Source of the DNA: Strigops habroptila | Lineage: Eukaryota > Chordata > Aves > Psittaciformes > Psittacidae | NCBI RefSeq assembly: GCF_004027225.2 | Contig: NC_044279.2 | Coordinates: 49,004,744-49,068,743 of the forward strand | Reading direction: 5' to 3' | DNA: 64,000 bases | In this document: piece after piece, positions 1-12,616 of the stretch | Layout: the number at the start of each line of letters is the position of its first letter | Position numbering within the stretch: position 1 is the stretch's first letter | The notes under the pieces: model-generated | What the model was told of the DNA's origin: nothing | Databases searched by the model: none | What the model saw: the letters and a program-made list of their open reading frames with translations, nothing else | Program-made: the position numbers and the translations under genes

Positions 1-3000
1 GACTCTGGAAAACAAGAAACTTTGTGATAGATTTTAGCTACCTTTGGCTGAGAAACTCATATGTCATAAAAATGTAAAAATAGTGGTGTACTTCTGCAAT
101 CAATGTACTCAGCTTGATATGTTGTAGATAACAAAATGACTGAGAAAAACTATAATATAACATTTTTACTTGAATATTACATACTTTTCATTTCTCTACA
201 GAAAGGATATCCCAGCAGGAAGGAGAAAGGTGGAGCACAATCCCTGTAGCATTTCTTGTTCTGCATTGTACAAAACTTTGTAGGGACACAGGAAGAGGAT
301 ACGGAAGTTTCTACAGGAAAACGGAGAAAAGTTCAAACATAAACAGCATCCAAAAAATTTACCAACAGCTTGTAACATTTCCTTTTTCTCTTTAAATATT
401 TAAAGACACTTACATTACAGCATAGTTTACTACACATTTCTATGTGTATGTATTTTTGCAATTTTTGTAGCAATAATCTCTCAAAGCCATTTTGAACATG
501 AATTATGCAAGCTATATTACATGTAGCAATGTAAGAAATCACCTATTTGGTGTAGCATCCTCCTTTTAATAGAATGAGCAAGTGTCAGTCTAACAAGTTT
601 ATACTGCAATCTGCGTTGAACTTTGAAGGAACTTGGTATTTAACCAAAGTCCCCCGAAAGATCACTTCCACAATAAATACCTGATTGAAACCCACTGAAG
701 TCAAAAGAAACTTGCCATAACCTCAACACCTTTTACATAAGGATGCAAGATCTTGCTTCAGCAAAGCTTAGGAATGTGCTTAAATCTGGTGTTGCATGCA
801 GCTGAACTGCGGATGAGAGGGTGATAGCCCAAGACTTGTCTTTACACATGGAGCAGCCATGCCTCGCTGGATGGTGCCAGTGGTGGGATACAGCCATGTT
901 AGCTATTTCTATAGGTTTGTGGTTGCTGAAGTTATTTTGTGTTGAGCACAACGTAAGAGCACATTGCTAACTTTTAAGAACTTGTTTAATAAGTATGGAC
1001 TTCAGCTTGTTTTTATAGTCTTTTGCAAAGAGTGGTTCTCCACAACCTGAGCCTAAGTCTGGTTGTGAAGGAGCCTACAGTTAGTGCCAAAGAAGCTTTC
1101 CATGTAAATGTGGTATCTCTTGATAACACCCAGTCAAGAGCGCACGACAATAGCCAAGGCAATATACGTATTACTGTAGTTTCGGCTGCACATCAGCAAT
1201 CTTCTTAGGATAAAGGGAAAAGAGACTAGGAGAGAGACTGGAGTCAAGAAAACACAGGCTACACAGGGAGATTAGGAGTGCATGGAATGAAGAGGAAATA
1301 GTTGGAACTAGATGATCTTCAAGGTCCCTTCCAACCCAAACCGTTCTATGATTCTATGATTCTAACTATCACTAGTATGTGATAAAAGGGTATCAGGGGG
1401 GCAAATGGATATCAGCTTCTTGACATGTATATTTAAGGTACAGGCAGGACAGCATTCCTGATCTAACATAAAGAAAACCACTATATGAAAGATGTATGAA
1501 ATGGGAAATTTTGGAGTAACAAGATCAAGTTTGCATTGCAAGCCTACATTACTTGATTTTTTTAGAGGGATCAAACATTGCCACTTTTAAATGACTTAGA
1601 TGTATCTCTACACTGAAAGCTTTTTCATACTTGTAGTTCAAATGTATAGTGAAAAAAAAAATGAATAAACCCCCCTTATAGACAGCTGAAAAGTGATTCC
1701 CCATTTCAGCTGTATTGAAGGCAGAATATAAATCTAAGGGATATCTATGTCTTCTAACTTTAAGCACGTAATCTGGGCAGTTGAGTTAGCTGGGGAGGCT
1801 TTCCAGGATCTCTGCATAGTCAGCAGAGAGAAGTGGGCGTCTCTGGATCATTCATATCAGAGTCCTAATGTACATACTTTGAATTGTTTTCTGAAGTCTC
1901 TCTCTGCTACCATTCACCAAGAAAAATGAACGCACTTGCACATGTAAGGCAAAGGTATTATGGCACATTCATTTTTCAACTTTTTGTGTAATGTGAAATG
2001 TGACTTAGAGAAAGGATTTTCTAGCAAGCAAAAGGCAGCTACAATTATGCTGGCAGAAGTCGTTTTCCATGAGAAACACATAATACATGTACTTTATGGT
2101 CTGCACCAGTCATTGGTTAAAGGGTTAGTTTTGACTTTTAAAATGCAAAGATATTTTTAAGATTTATTTGATTTTCAAAAGTGTGTTTTATATGAGGTTT
2201 ATAATCATGATTATGGAGAGTGAGAACAGGGAGGGCTTTAAGAAAACATAATACATATAGAATACATACATAATATAACATAATGTGATTTTATTAGAAA
2301 ATGCACATCAAGGACATACATAATAAATTTGTAACTACAAACATGATAATACAATCATTTGAATATCATAATCAAATACACAGTAATTAGAAGAGAAAAG
2401 AATATTGTCACTTGCACCTAACTGGAAATTGTTAAGTAGAAATGTGTCCTAAATTTTGTGTCATACTGGGAAATATAAAAACTATAAGGTCACACATTGA
2501 AAATAAGATCTACACAATTTCACTCATCGTCTAAAAATGTTAGAATTAGTGTGGGCTGAACAGAAGTGGCAGTGAGCTGTGCTCCATTTGACCAAAAGCA
2601 CTTGAGAACAGTAAAAGCAGTATAATTATATTCAGATGCTATGGTGATATTTTGCAGTAGAAACACCTTAGTTAAGTTCTATTTAGAGATTAGGTTAGAA
2701 TAAAGTAGACAAATGGGAAACAGGCTAAAAGAAAGAGAGACCAATAAAATGTAACTAAAGTTCTAGCTCAGACCTTTAATTAATTAGCTTGGAAAAGAAA
2801 TAGCAGTAGAACAGATTGAAAGGTTTAAGAGAAGCACAGCGACCTCTGAAATAGTTCATCTTTGCAGTTAGCTTAGTCCTCAGAGTTATTAAAGATTCTT
2901 GGAATCCTCTTTCCCTGTTTTCATGGGTTGCTCAATTAGGTGCTATAGGCTCCTTCAACATACAGTAATGTGGCATTCCTTAAATAACAAAAAATCATCA

Positions 3001-6000
3001 GCAATTACACTGCACACAGGAGGTAATTCCTTATAAATCTTTCACTAAGAAGGCAAACGTAATGAAATTGTACATGCAAGTGATGCTTTTACTTCAAACA
3101 TGTTGGGTCATGCGCTTTCTTCCACAACACACAGCGAAAGCAAAACATTCAGGAAAGCAAAAATGTGCCAGAGGAAGAGGAGTGTAAAAGCAGTAATTTC
3201 CCTCAAATGCTCCTTCCTGATCAAGCCCCACAGCGTTCCAGAGCTGAGTAGGGGAGAAGAAGAAACCCTTGGGGTCTTCAAAACGTCATTCCCTTAAGAC
3301 TGAGGGCAGATTTCTAATTGCAACCCAGCAGTAATGCTCATTCACAGCCTCTCTCACAAGGGACTGGAACATGGTCCCGGAAGAAAATAGAACTCCCTGG
3401 GAGGATGGAAGAGGCTCCTACTTTCTTGCTAAGGTCCTACCATGTGCACAGTATACTTGTTTCATGGTGTGAAGAAGCACTTACCCCTCTCCTGCCTCTG
3501 ACAGAAAATATTTTTGGTTAAAACTTGCAGAATTTCTTTGTTCCAGAAAATGTGGCATGAGGTTTTGAACCTTTTGATGATGACACGCAATTGTTTTCCT
3601 GACTGATCTGATCCAACTTTGAACAAGAAGTTTCTCAACAACAAACACAGTTGTGTTGATGTCTGCCATCTAAGAATTTTTCTAAAGCTCACAATTTTGC
3701 TCTAGATAGCTCAGCAAAAAGCCCAGGAAGAAATAGTTCCTGATGGGGAACAATGTGCAGTCGAGTTTCCATGGGTTTACAGTCAGTGCTACACCCTGGA
3801 GGTAGCACTGTACAGTATTGCAGACAGCACTTTTCTTGCCAGTGAAGCTGGCTGTGAGATGAGATAAAACTGAGGACCTGACCACTTTGTGAGCAGTATG
3901 GATCCCCTGGGATTTTTTGCAATAATTAAGCTGTTGGCTCTGAAGCCCGTGTTTGTCCAGCTACAGGAAAGTGTGAAAGAGAAAAGCCAAACCTGCTAGA
4001 GGAACATTCGTCAATAGTGATGCAACATTTGCAAGGCATTTAAATAGTATGTTGTGAAGGGCAACCAAGAATCCTACATAAATTAGGCTGCCATTCTAAC
4101 TCATGTAAATAGTTTCTATATACCCACTTTCCAAAATCCCCTGGAAATCCCTCTGTAGCTTGGCAGGTGGTTATTCAAGCTAGAATTACTAGAAAATAAG
4201 AGAGAAGAATGGTTATGAGTGATTCTCCCACAGAATCCATTGTGTTGGTTGTCATAAAGGCAGACACAAATTTGAAGCCTCTTCACTGAAGCGCCTGTCA
4301 TCTAGAAAGAAATACGAAGTGTTTAGAGAGGGTGAAACAATGTATACATTCATTAAGTAGATTTGCAATTAAAATATTAAATGAAACAACAATTATTCCC
4401 AACTGCTTTCAACTTCGTTCTTGATAATTACATGATTATAAGCATCTATGTACATTTAAGGAAAATTGTGTACCGCAAAGTGACATTGCAATTATTTAAT
4501 TTAATTTAATAACTTAATTACAGTGGGACTGAAGGCTCAGGGTGAAATTACACTAAAACCTACACCAACACAGATATAAGCCTCTGCCTGAAGAGCTTAA
4601 ACAGATATCTGGAGCACAGCAAATCTACCTCATTTTTTTGTTCCTTCTTTTAGATTGGTTAATTACAGCAGCACATGAGATTTATGAACGGTTTAAAAAT
4701 ATGGTAGAAAAAATCTGAAAGGACAGACAAAGCCTGGTTTCTTAATTAGTGTAATCTAATAAAAAATGAGGCAGAATTATAGTCACTACACTTGGGAATT
4801 CTTTGGGGTGACTTTTTCAACAGAAGGACAGGTTTATAAATACAGGCTCTTCTACAAACTCTACTATCCTTAGACAAACAGGACACAGAGAAATCCTGGG
4901 TGCATATGTTTGTTCAAGGATTGCCTGAACCCACCAGATTAGGTCTTTCAGCAGCGGTAACCTGCCTTACTGGTTGAAGGGGAGCTGTCTGTAGTTACAC
5001 TTAGTCCTTTATGAGTGCAACAGCTGTTGTCTGGACCAACTCTGAGCAAGGAACAACAATTTCCAAAGTTAAAGCCCCAGATCTTCACAGCTTGAGGACA
5101 GGACTAGGGCTTTATAAGTAACGGTTGTAATGATAACATGTGCTGATGAAGGGACGTGAATTGAGACACAGACATCGATTCTACTAGCAAAATAACCAGC
5201 ATTTTTATGACTACGTTAACAAACAGGTTTTCTGAGTGGAATTGCTTTTGCAGAAGGAAAAAGCTCTTACACAATACAAACCCGCAATTTTCTTTATTCA
5301 TCCTTTTGTACTTTTGCATAAAATAATCCATAAGGATAACTGTAAGTCTACATTAAATTAGCCAGGCAGATACCGCAGATGAGAGTTTCAGCAACCATTC
5401 TGTAAAGCACAGTGTTGTTATAAAGAACATAGATGTAATTCCAAAAAGTATTTTCCCAATGACATCCAAAGTGCTAGAATCAGTAGCCCTGGCCAAGAGC
5501 TCACATTTTCTTCCACATCCCACAGAGCTTTTGGAATTCCTCATGTTTTCAGCACATCCTGGTGGCTTTATTCCATTAAACAAGTTCTGCACTTTCTTCT
5601 CCAGCATCTGTAGGGTAATATGAAGAGCTCTCATCTAGTGGTCATCCACCCTCCAGCAGCTTGATTTAGATTTCTAGCTCATTATCTAGACAAAAGTAAG
5701 GCTGGTGCTGTCAAAAAAATTCTAGTGCTGTCAACCAAGTTACACCATAATAAGTATAAGAAAGATTTCAAGCTTTAAACATCTCTTAAAAGACATAGTG
5801 TTGTTTACTTTCTGTAAAAGAAAAGAAGTTATACTGGTTTTGAGAGTTTGTTCTCAGATCTCCATGCCAATAACTGGTCAAGGCAACTCTGGAATATCTC
5901 TGCTTCACCTCTTGTTCACAAAATCAATGAACAATAAATGAAGATCAATGCTGGTACCCCCAGCTATCAGTCCAATGTGGCATATCAGCACCATAAGAGC

Positions 6001-7258
6001 TTCTCTGGCTGCCCTGGTTTTGCAAATCCGGGTCTTCAGTTGTAGTTCCCAAACAAAGATTGATCCCCGTGTCCTAAGGCTTACAGCAAGGACTTTGTCC
6101 ACTGCATTTTGATCTAGGAAATACGCTATCTCAAATTAAACGTTTTAATGCTTCTTTATTTGGGAAACACAAATTGAGGATTTAGCAGACTTCGCATCTG
6201 CATTCTAAAATTCAGAATGACTTCCAAAAGGGAATTATTTAAGGAAAGTTACAAAATTACGGTGCCAGTACCATATTCTTGCTCTTTCATGTTAGAAGGC
6301 AAGAAGGAAGAACCTGATGGACTTCCACAAGAGACTCGCAATTTGCTCACCGCCAGCTGTTCAGATGCTATTGACTAATGCTTAGGGGCCAACTGTGACG
6401 ATCTTTTTAAGTCCATCAAAGCATACTTTCATTCCCAATGACATTGTAAGCAAAATCCCAATGGAGTGATAAAAATATAATCATCACTTCTGTGTCACTG
6501 CATGTCAAGAACATTCTGAACTGCAGTTATTGGGCTGGATTGATAAATCTTGTGCCTGTTAAATAGCAGTGCAGTGTTGATTTTAAATCATTATGCATTG
6601 AAAATCACTGATGCACTGGGCAGAGAGAAGATAATATCACTCTCTCTGAGAATTTCCAAATGAAATTAGAAGTAGACAGTACAATGCAGATGTATGAGAC
6701 ACAAGTGAAGACACAAAGGATGCAAACTCAAAATACTGGAAATGTGTGCCTTTCATTGAATCCAAACCAACACTTTCAGTCTGAGGTCTACAGCTTGAGG
6801 GTCAGAACGTAAATCCCAATCAGCCAGCTGTCACTGGCTGGTCTGTCTCTGAAGTATGATGCGAATCCGGAAGGACCAGTTCAGAGCTGATGATTTGAGC
6901 ATCTCTTGACTTTTAAAATGTCATTTTCCTCAGTCTATGTTGTGCCATGGGGCACTGCTTCTGTATTTGGCCATCTGCATGAGGTCCAGCTTGGGAAGGC
7001 AGCCAGCACATCCAGCAAGCTCCCGCACACCACCAACCCTTCAACCTCCACTGATCAAAAGTGGAGGCACCGAACACCTTGCTCCACCAGCACCCAAGCC
7101 CCCAGTTTGGTGGGACAAGAGCAGACACCTTTCGCAAGGCCAATTCTTCACCGAGGCCCCTCCTGATGCTCTGGGAGGGCAATAGCACAGCTCGTAAGCA
7201 CTTCATACCCATCTCCCTGCTGTCTCCTGGGGACAAAACGGGTGGTAGATGTGCCAAC
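1..7258. other. non-coding DNA upstream of ELK3
   Basis: Apart from the CR1 tail at 1296-1363 and a short TTTAA repeat near 4495-4517, I see no gene, RNA or repeat family. The open frames are short and carry no recognisable domain. In other amniotes the next gene on this side is LTA4H; none of it is visible here. Confidence 0.7.
1296..1363 (+). mobile_element. CR1 LINE 3' end
   Basis: The stretch has the CR1 tail core (AGATGATCTTCAAGGTCCC, then TTCCAACCCAAACC) and ends in tandem ATGATTCT octamers. It is 5'-truncated, as is usual for CR1. Confidence 0.9.
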
Positions 7259-7391
7259 CCTGGAGACATCCAGGCTGGATGTGGTTCTGAGCAACCTGAT
7301 CTAGTTGAAGATGTCCTTGCTCATTGTAGGGGGTTTGGACTAGAGGACCTTTGAAGGTCCATTCCAACCCAGGCTATTCCATGATTCTATG
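7259..7391 (+). mobile_element. CR1 LINE 3' fragment at the edge of the ELK3 promoter
   Basis: The fragment carries the longer CR1 end: the GGCTGGATG segment, GAGCAACCTGATCTAGTTGA, the GACCTTTGAAGGTCC core and an ATGATTCTATG tail. It ends at the left border of the CpG island, a few hundred bases before the presumed exon 1. Confidence 0.9.
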
Positions 7392-7733
7392 TTTTTGGGA
7401 AGGCACTCGAGCGGGCTGGGAGCCGAAAGGCGCCGGTGGGCCAAGCGCTGGTCTGTCGGGAAGCTCCTCCCCAGGGGTGTAGCACAGGAAGAGGTGGAGG
7501 TCGGGGGAGCCGGCGGAGCTCCCTGCGAGCCTGAGGAGTTACCGTTAGCCGTTTTACTATGTGTGTGTCTTATATTACAGCCATGCTGCACATCAGTGGC
7601 CAGAGCGAGGGGAGAGGGGAGGAAAAGCCTGTTTACACAGACTGCAAACCGCCTGGGGAATAATGCAGGAAAGGAAGTGAGCCGGCTCTCTGTCTGACTG
7701 CTCTGACTTCCTGCTCGCTCTCTCACACGGGCA

Positions 7734-7753
7734 CACGCACACACACACACACC
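7734..7753 (+). repeat. CA microsatellite just upstream of presumed ELK3 exon 1
   Basis: A CACGCACACAC run within the CpG-island promoter. Length polymorphism would be expected. Confidence 0.85.
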
Positions 7754-7759
7754 CCGGCC

Positions 7760-7915
7760 GAAGGGAAAAAAAAAAGGAGAGAAAAAAAAAAATCAGGATC
7801 TCATTACAAGAGCAACAGAGCGTTTGCAGAAGACTGTCAGCATGGAGAACCGAGGGATTTTACCCAGCTCCCTGTAAACTACCAGGAGAGAGCGGAGAAG
7901 TCCCTCAGCCGCTGG
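7760..7915 (+). other. ELK3: probable non-coding exon 1 (5'UTR) of ELK3
   Basis: The start is uncertain. The segment ends at a good donor, CTGG|GTAGGT (GT at 7916-7917); a second overlapping donor, TAG|GTACAAG, has GT at 7920-7921. Coding exon 2 has only two untranslated bases before its ATG, so at least one upstream non-coding exon is required, and this is the best donor in the CpG island. The segment is A-rich at 7768-7795 and contains an 11-codon upstream ORF. Confidence 0.5.
7842..7877 (+). CDS. candidate upstream ORF in the ELK3 5'UTR (11 codons)
   Basis: ATG at 7842 opens MENRGILPSSL and stops at TAA 7875-7877, inside the presumed exon 1. If exon 1 is correct, ribosomes would meet this AUG before the ELK3 start. 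The context (cagcATGG) has G at +4 but C at -3, so it is moderate to weak. Whether it is translated is not known from sequence. Confidence 0.3.
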   Translation: MENRGILPSSL

Positions 7916-8926
7916 GTAGGTACAAGTGCTGCTGCGCCTGCCTCGACTCTGGCGAAGTTTCGGGGGGCTGCGGGGAGGGGAGGGAAGGGGAAGCGGGCTG
8001 CTGCCGCGGGAGGCTGTGGGGTCCGGCGCTCCGCTGGATGGCGGGGCAGCGGGGCTGGCGGTGAGCAGCGCCGGGGGGCAGCGCGGAGCCCCACACGGGG
8101 CCGGGGGCCCCGGGGGTCCTGCCCCGGGGTCGGGCCCGGCCAGCGCGGCCGTGACGGTGGCAGGGGGCGGCGGTCGGGGGATGGCTGATGGAGGGCGCTG
8201 GAGGGGGGCTTCTGCTGCCTCAGGGGGCCCAGCAACCCCCCGGGAGCGGCGGGTATAGGTGAGGGGACGGAGCGTGTGTGTGGGGCAGGCGCGGGAGGGG
8301 GCCGGGGTGTGAGGAGAGGCTGGGGGGGGTGCGCTGCCTGACAGGGCTCAGCGGGTCGGGGGGCGCCCCGGGACCCCCCGCAGCCCCCTCGGCGGTGCCG
8401 GGTCGTGTCCGGCTGCCGGGGCCGCGCGGGCCTGCCCGGGGCGAGCAGCATCGTGATAGCGGCGTTCGGGGCGGCGGGGGCCGCGCGGGTGCCGGTCAGG
8501 GCGGCGGGTGCGCCGCGGGGTCCCCGGCGCCGAGTGGGGCCGGGGGGTGGTGGTGGAGAGAGGGGAGGGAGGGGAATGCTCCTGCAGAAACTTCAGAAGG
8601 GGCTTTAAAAAAGAGGGGGGGAAAAGTGTCGGGAGAGTTTCTGGCTTGTCTGGAAACAGCAAGACTAATTGCCATGCGCTTCCGGTTTGAAACTGGCAGC
8701 AGACAACATCTTGAAAATGAGTCACTGCAGCTCACAAAGAAACTCTGTGGTTTTCTCCCTCTCAGGTTTATGTATTTGCTCCTTTTTACAGTTTCCTTTG
8801 TAGTCTTCTGCCTTCTGCCCGGCCCTCCCCCTCCTCGCTTTTCTTAGCCAGCCCCTGCCCCAAGACCCCTTGGCCGATGTGGAGAGTTTCCACGAACAAC
8901 CGAAAAAAAATACTAAAAATGTTTGT

Positions 8927-8970
8927 AAGGAAAGAAGGGGGGGGAAAAAAAAAAAAAAAAAGAAGAAGAG
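8927..8970 (+). repeat. 44-nt uninterrupted purine tract
   Basis: A G run followed by an 18-19 base A run and GAAGAAGAG, all purine. After one C, another purine run covers 8972-8990. It lies about 1 kb into ELK3 intron 1. Confidence 0.85.
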
Positions 8971-11900
8971 CGAGAGAAAGGGAGAGAAAGTGGAGAGTTG
9001 TTTTTGGATCTAGCTTTGCTGAAGGTTAGAGGGACTCTGATGCTGCAGGGGGAAAAAGTTCCCTGAATTTTCCACTGGCTGCAGGAAGAGAGCCCATTTA
9101 GTCATGGCTAAGTAATGTCTGCACACACACCAACTAATCTCATTAGGAGTTTCCGTTCCCTAACACAGGAGGGTTTTGTGAAGCCCTGTCAGCCTTTCTA
9201 ACATTGCAGTTGAAAGGGAGACAAGTTACATCTTTATTTACTTAGGGGTATAGTGCTAACACAAGTTTATACAATGCAGCATCTTTTTGGTCATGAGGAC
9301 TCCAACTTCAAAAGTCAATGGTTTCATTTAATTTCAAGCAGAAAATCGTGGTTCGTCTTGTATTTTGCTCATGCAGACTTTTTGATTATTTCAGATTAAA
9401 GGGAGTAATTTATGCATAAATAGAGTGAAGTGCAGCAGTAGGGTGCACAGAAGGCTGTGTTGCGATAAGCATGTTCTGTGCATCTGTGACAATTGCATGT
9501 AATTGCATGATTGATAGACTTGTGCCAAGATACAGAGGTGATGGGCATGTTTGAAAAGTATATTCACTCTTGTAACCTTCCTGTATTGGTGCTATTACAT
9601 ATCTAATTTTCAGATGATTTTGTAAACACCACTTGTGACTTAGTGGTTTGTGTAATTATTTCATGATGATTTATTTTCATAGTGGTCAAGAATGAAATCT
9701 GTGTTCAGAATGAGAAAGATTTTTGCCATGCCCTGCTGATCTTTAAATTCAAATTAGAAGTTAACAACCTTTTGCAAAAAAAAAGAAAAAAAAGTGTCTG
9801 GACCAAACAAAGAAAGTGCAGTCTTGCTTGCAAGTGGGTTTTATCTTAAGGAAATGTCAAAAAATGGGAATAAAATTGCATGTAATAGGAAATAACACTT
9901 AGCTACTAACTTGAATTATTATGCGATAGCATTAAACTAGCAAATACTGTGAAAAAAAGTAGTACTTGGATGGAGAACTAATTGCAGTGTACCACGTGTA
10001 TACCTTTGAGGCTCTTCAGTGTTTCCTGTACTTCCTATGTCCAGGCTGCACAGTAAAGTTCTTCATTAACATCACTTTACAGAGGATGTTTACTAGTGGA
10101 TCAGTGACACAATCTCCAGACACAGATGCCTCTTGATTTCCTAGTTAGACGGAGAAGAATTTTAAGAACAGTACGTAAACCAGAAAATTCTTAATCTCTG
10201 TTTCAATGAAATGCAGTCATCAGGTAGTGAGAGCTATTTTCTGGTTTTGAAGTTTTATTTCTTTTGTAGAATTCTAAATTTTAGAGAGGTGCATTACTGG
10301 GCATGATGTTCAGAAATGTGCTGAATGTGTTATGGAACAATGTGGCATACAACACCAAAACTCACTGAAGAGCCCTCCCTACCTCATATTATCTCTCTTT
10401 AAAATATGAACATTAAATTGCCCACTTACTGCATTAAATATTGCTGGAATTTCACTGTGCCATCTACCAAATCAGTGTAGGTGAAGCATACACTTTCACA
10501 CACACAGTTATATATATAGTCTATCTACACTACATAAATTTCATATATTGTATTCGCTCAGCATAAGTAAAACCATCTTGATGTCCTCATAGAAAAACAG
10601 ATGTAGTATACCGCTTGTGTGTTCTGTATATTTGAAGGAGTGCATGAGAAGTAATCCATAGATGTGTTAAAAATATAACAGTTCTGTTTGGAACAGAAAA
10701 AAAAAATCCAAATATCAAGTAGTGGATGATATTTCCACTTATATTATAAAAATGTCTTGAAGTGTTTCCACTGTAAATATGATTTTGTTCTTTTAACTGC
10801 TTTAATTTAAAAAATATAATAGTGTGTGAGAAGAATATACAGTATCTGCTAAGGGATGAGATATTATCATAATTGCTTCTATCTCGATTTTCCAAATCAC
10901 CTCCATGAGTTGATCCTAAAAAGAAAAAAACTACAGGCTTATATCCTTTCTGATACCACCTGTATGCAACAGCTGAAATAAGCAACACGTCTCAGGGGGA
11001 GAAACTCAGCTGCAGCCTTCTTTGTAACTGTGTTTATAAACCACTCAGCACATGGATGTTTTTGTATGTAGAAACACAAATCTCTTTTGTTTTATTCATT
11101 AGCAGTTCTTACTGCTTACTGATTCACAGTAGTTCTTTGCTCCTGTTGCTTAATGTTATTTCATTAAACTTAAATAATGAAAACAAAGCAGGGTTCTCAC
11201 CCCAAAGACTGACGTGTTCCCCTTTGCTGTGCGTGAAGACCAATTATGTTAACCTTACCTTCTCGTTGTAATGTCCTTCTGGGGATGAAGGCTTCTTATG
11301 ATAGAGGTATTCTTATGGGAAGTTATTACTGATAAAGTGACTTAATACAAATGAAGCTGAAATCTACCTTAGTTAAAAAATCTGTTCTGGAGAATTTAGC
11401 ACAGAATGAAAGTAATTCTGCAGGTTCACAAATGTGCATGGAGCTTGCTGCTTGCTCTGAGGGTTGTATGTTTACATGTAGGAAGATAGGTATACGTAAT
11501 ATTGACATGGAGGTCCATCAGCTGTACAGAAAATACAAATCTTAGCCTTGGGAGTGCAATCACGTAACATGTTGCCAAACTAAACAAATGTTCGGCTAGT
11601 AAAGATAAGGGTGAGTGGGAAGAGGGTGGGAGAATCAACACACAGTTATTTGGGATGCATGTATTTACAAAAAAATTATTTTAGCAAGTGTATCTTGGTA
11701 ATATCACATACTGTTTGTATGGTCCTGTAGTTACCGTTATCTCTGCGAGTGGATCTCTGTCATAGTACTAAATAATCTAAGATAGCAAAGAACTGATAAA
11801 TTAGCTCATACTTCCCACAAAGATGTGACAGGTTGGACTCTTTTGTGCAATTCAGGCAATTTATCAGTCCATGGTTTTCTTCTGGCAGTGGTGGCTCCGG

Positions 11901-12507
11901 TGTGCAGCATGCCTGGACGCTGCTGCTTGAATCCGTCTGAGAGCCATGACACTGATTACTGGACTCTGTCAGCCTGGGCCAGTTTCAAAGAGTACTTAGT
12001 GTTGGTTTTGAGCTGTTGCGTATCTTTTGTAACCACACCCAATGGTTCATGCAACAGGCTGTCACTGACAGGCCTTTGAATACCGTGTTGCGCTGTGTAT
12101 CCCTGGATTGATTCACCATGGCTTTTTCCTGGTGTTTCCCACAATAGGGAATCTTAACAGTCTTGAATCATTAGACAGATGTTTACTTCGTCTGTGGCTT
12201 GTTAAATGAATCAACTAATATTCTGGAGGCTGTTGAGAGCTCGTGAAAGACTGAATATGTCTGTTCTCATGTTGAAGTATTTTGTTGAATAATGAATGAT
12301 GAAAGAATTAGTCACAATTTTGAGGAGAATGTCAAGGTGTAGGCACAGGAAGTCCAGCTCACTGCACTGTAAAATACAAGGCTGAATGTATGGAAGCAAA
12401 GCCGATGAAGCACAAAGTACCTCTTATCTGTGCACTTCACAAAAACAAACTGCATCTTTGTCCTTAAAACTTTAACTCATGGTGGGTTTGTATGTCAGTA
12501 ATTTATA

Positions 12508-12616
12508 GGCCAGGTTGGATGGGGCTTTGAGCAACCTGCTCTAGTGGGAGGTGTCCCTGCCCATGGCATGGGGGGTGGAACTAAGGTCCTTTCCAACCCA
12601 AAACATTCTATGATTT
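12508..12616 (+). mobile_element. CR1 LINE 3' fragment in ELK3 intron 1
   Basis: The fragment has CCAGGTTGGATGGGGCTTTG, GAGCAACCTGCTCTAGTGG, a diverged core and the ATTCTATGATT tail. It is 5'-truncated. Confidence 0.9.

Larger units (their letters stand above)
7405..8560 (+). promoter_or_regulatory. ELK3: CpG-island promoter of ELK3
   Basis: This stretch is strikingly GC- and CpG-rich compared with the AT-rich flanks; the densest part is about 7880-8560. It lies 17 kb upstream of the first coding exon on the ELK3 strand, where a TATA-less CpG promoter would be expected. ETS-type motifs sit at 7672-7680 and, inverted, at 7706-7712. I see no convincing TATA box; TATATTA near 7571 is isolated. 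The edges are estimated by eye. Confidence 0.75.

Noticed and set aside
7879-8847. Long overlapping open frames on both strands of the CpG island
   Set aside because: They are rich in Pro, Gly, Ala and Arg and are open on both strands because GC-rich DNA has few stop codons; none resembles a protein family.
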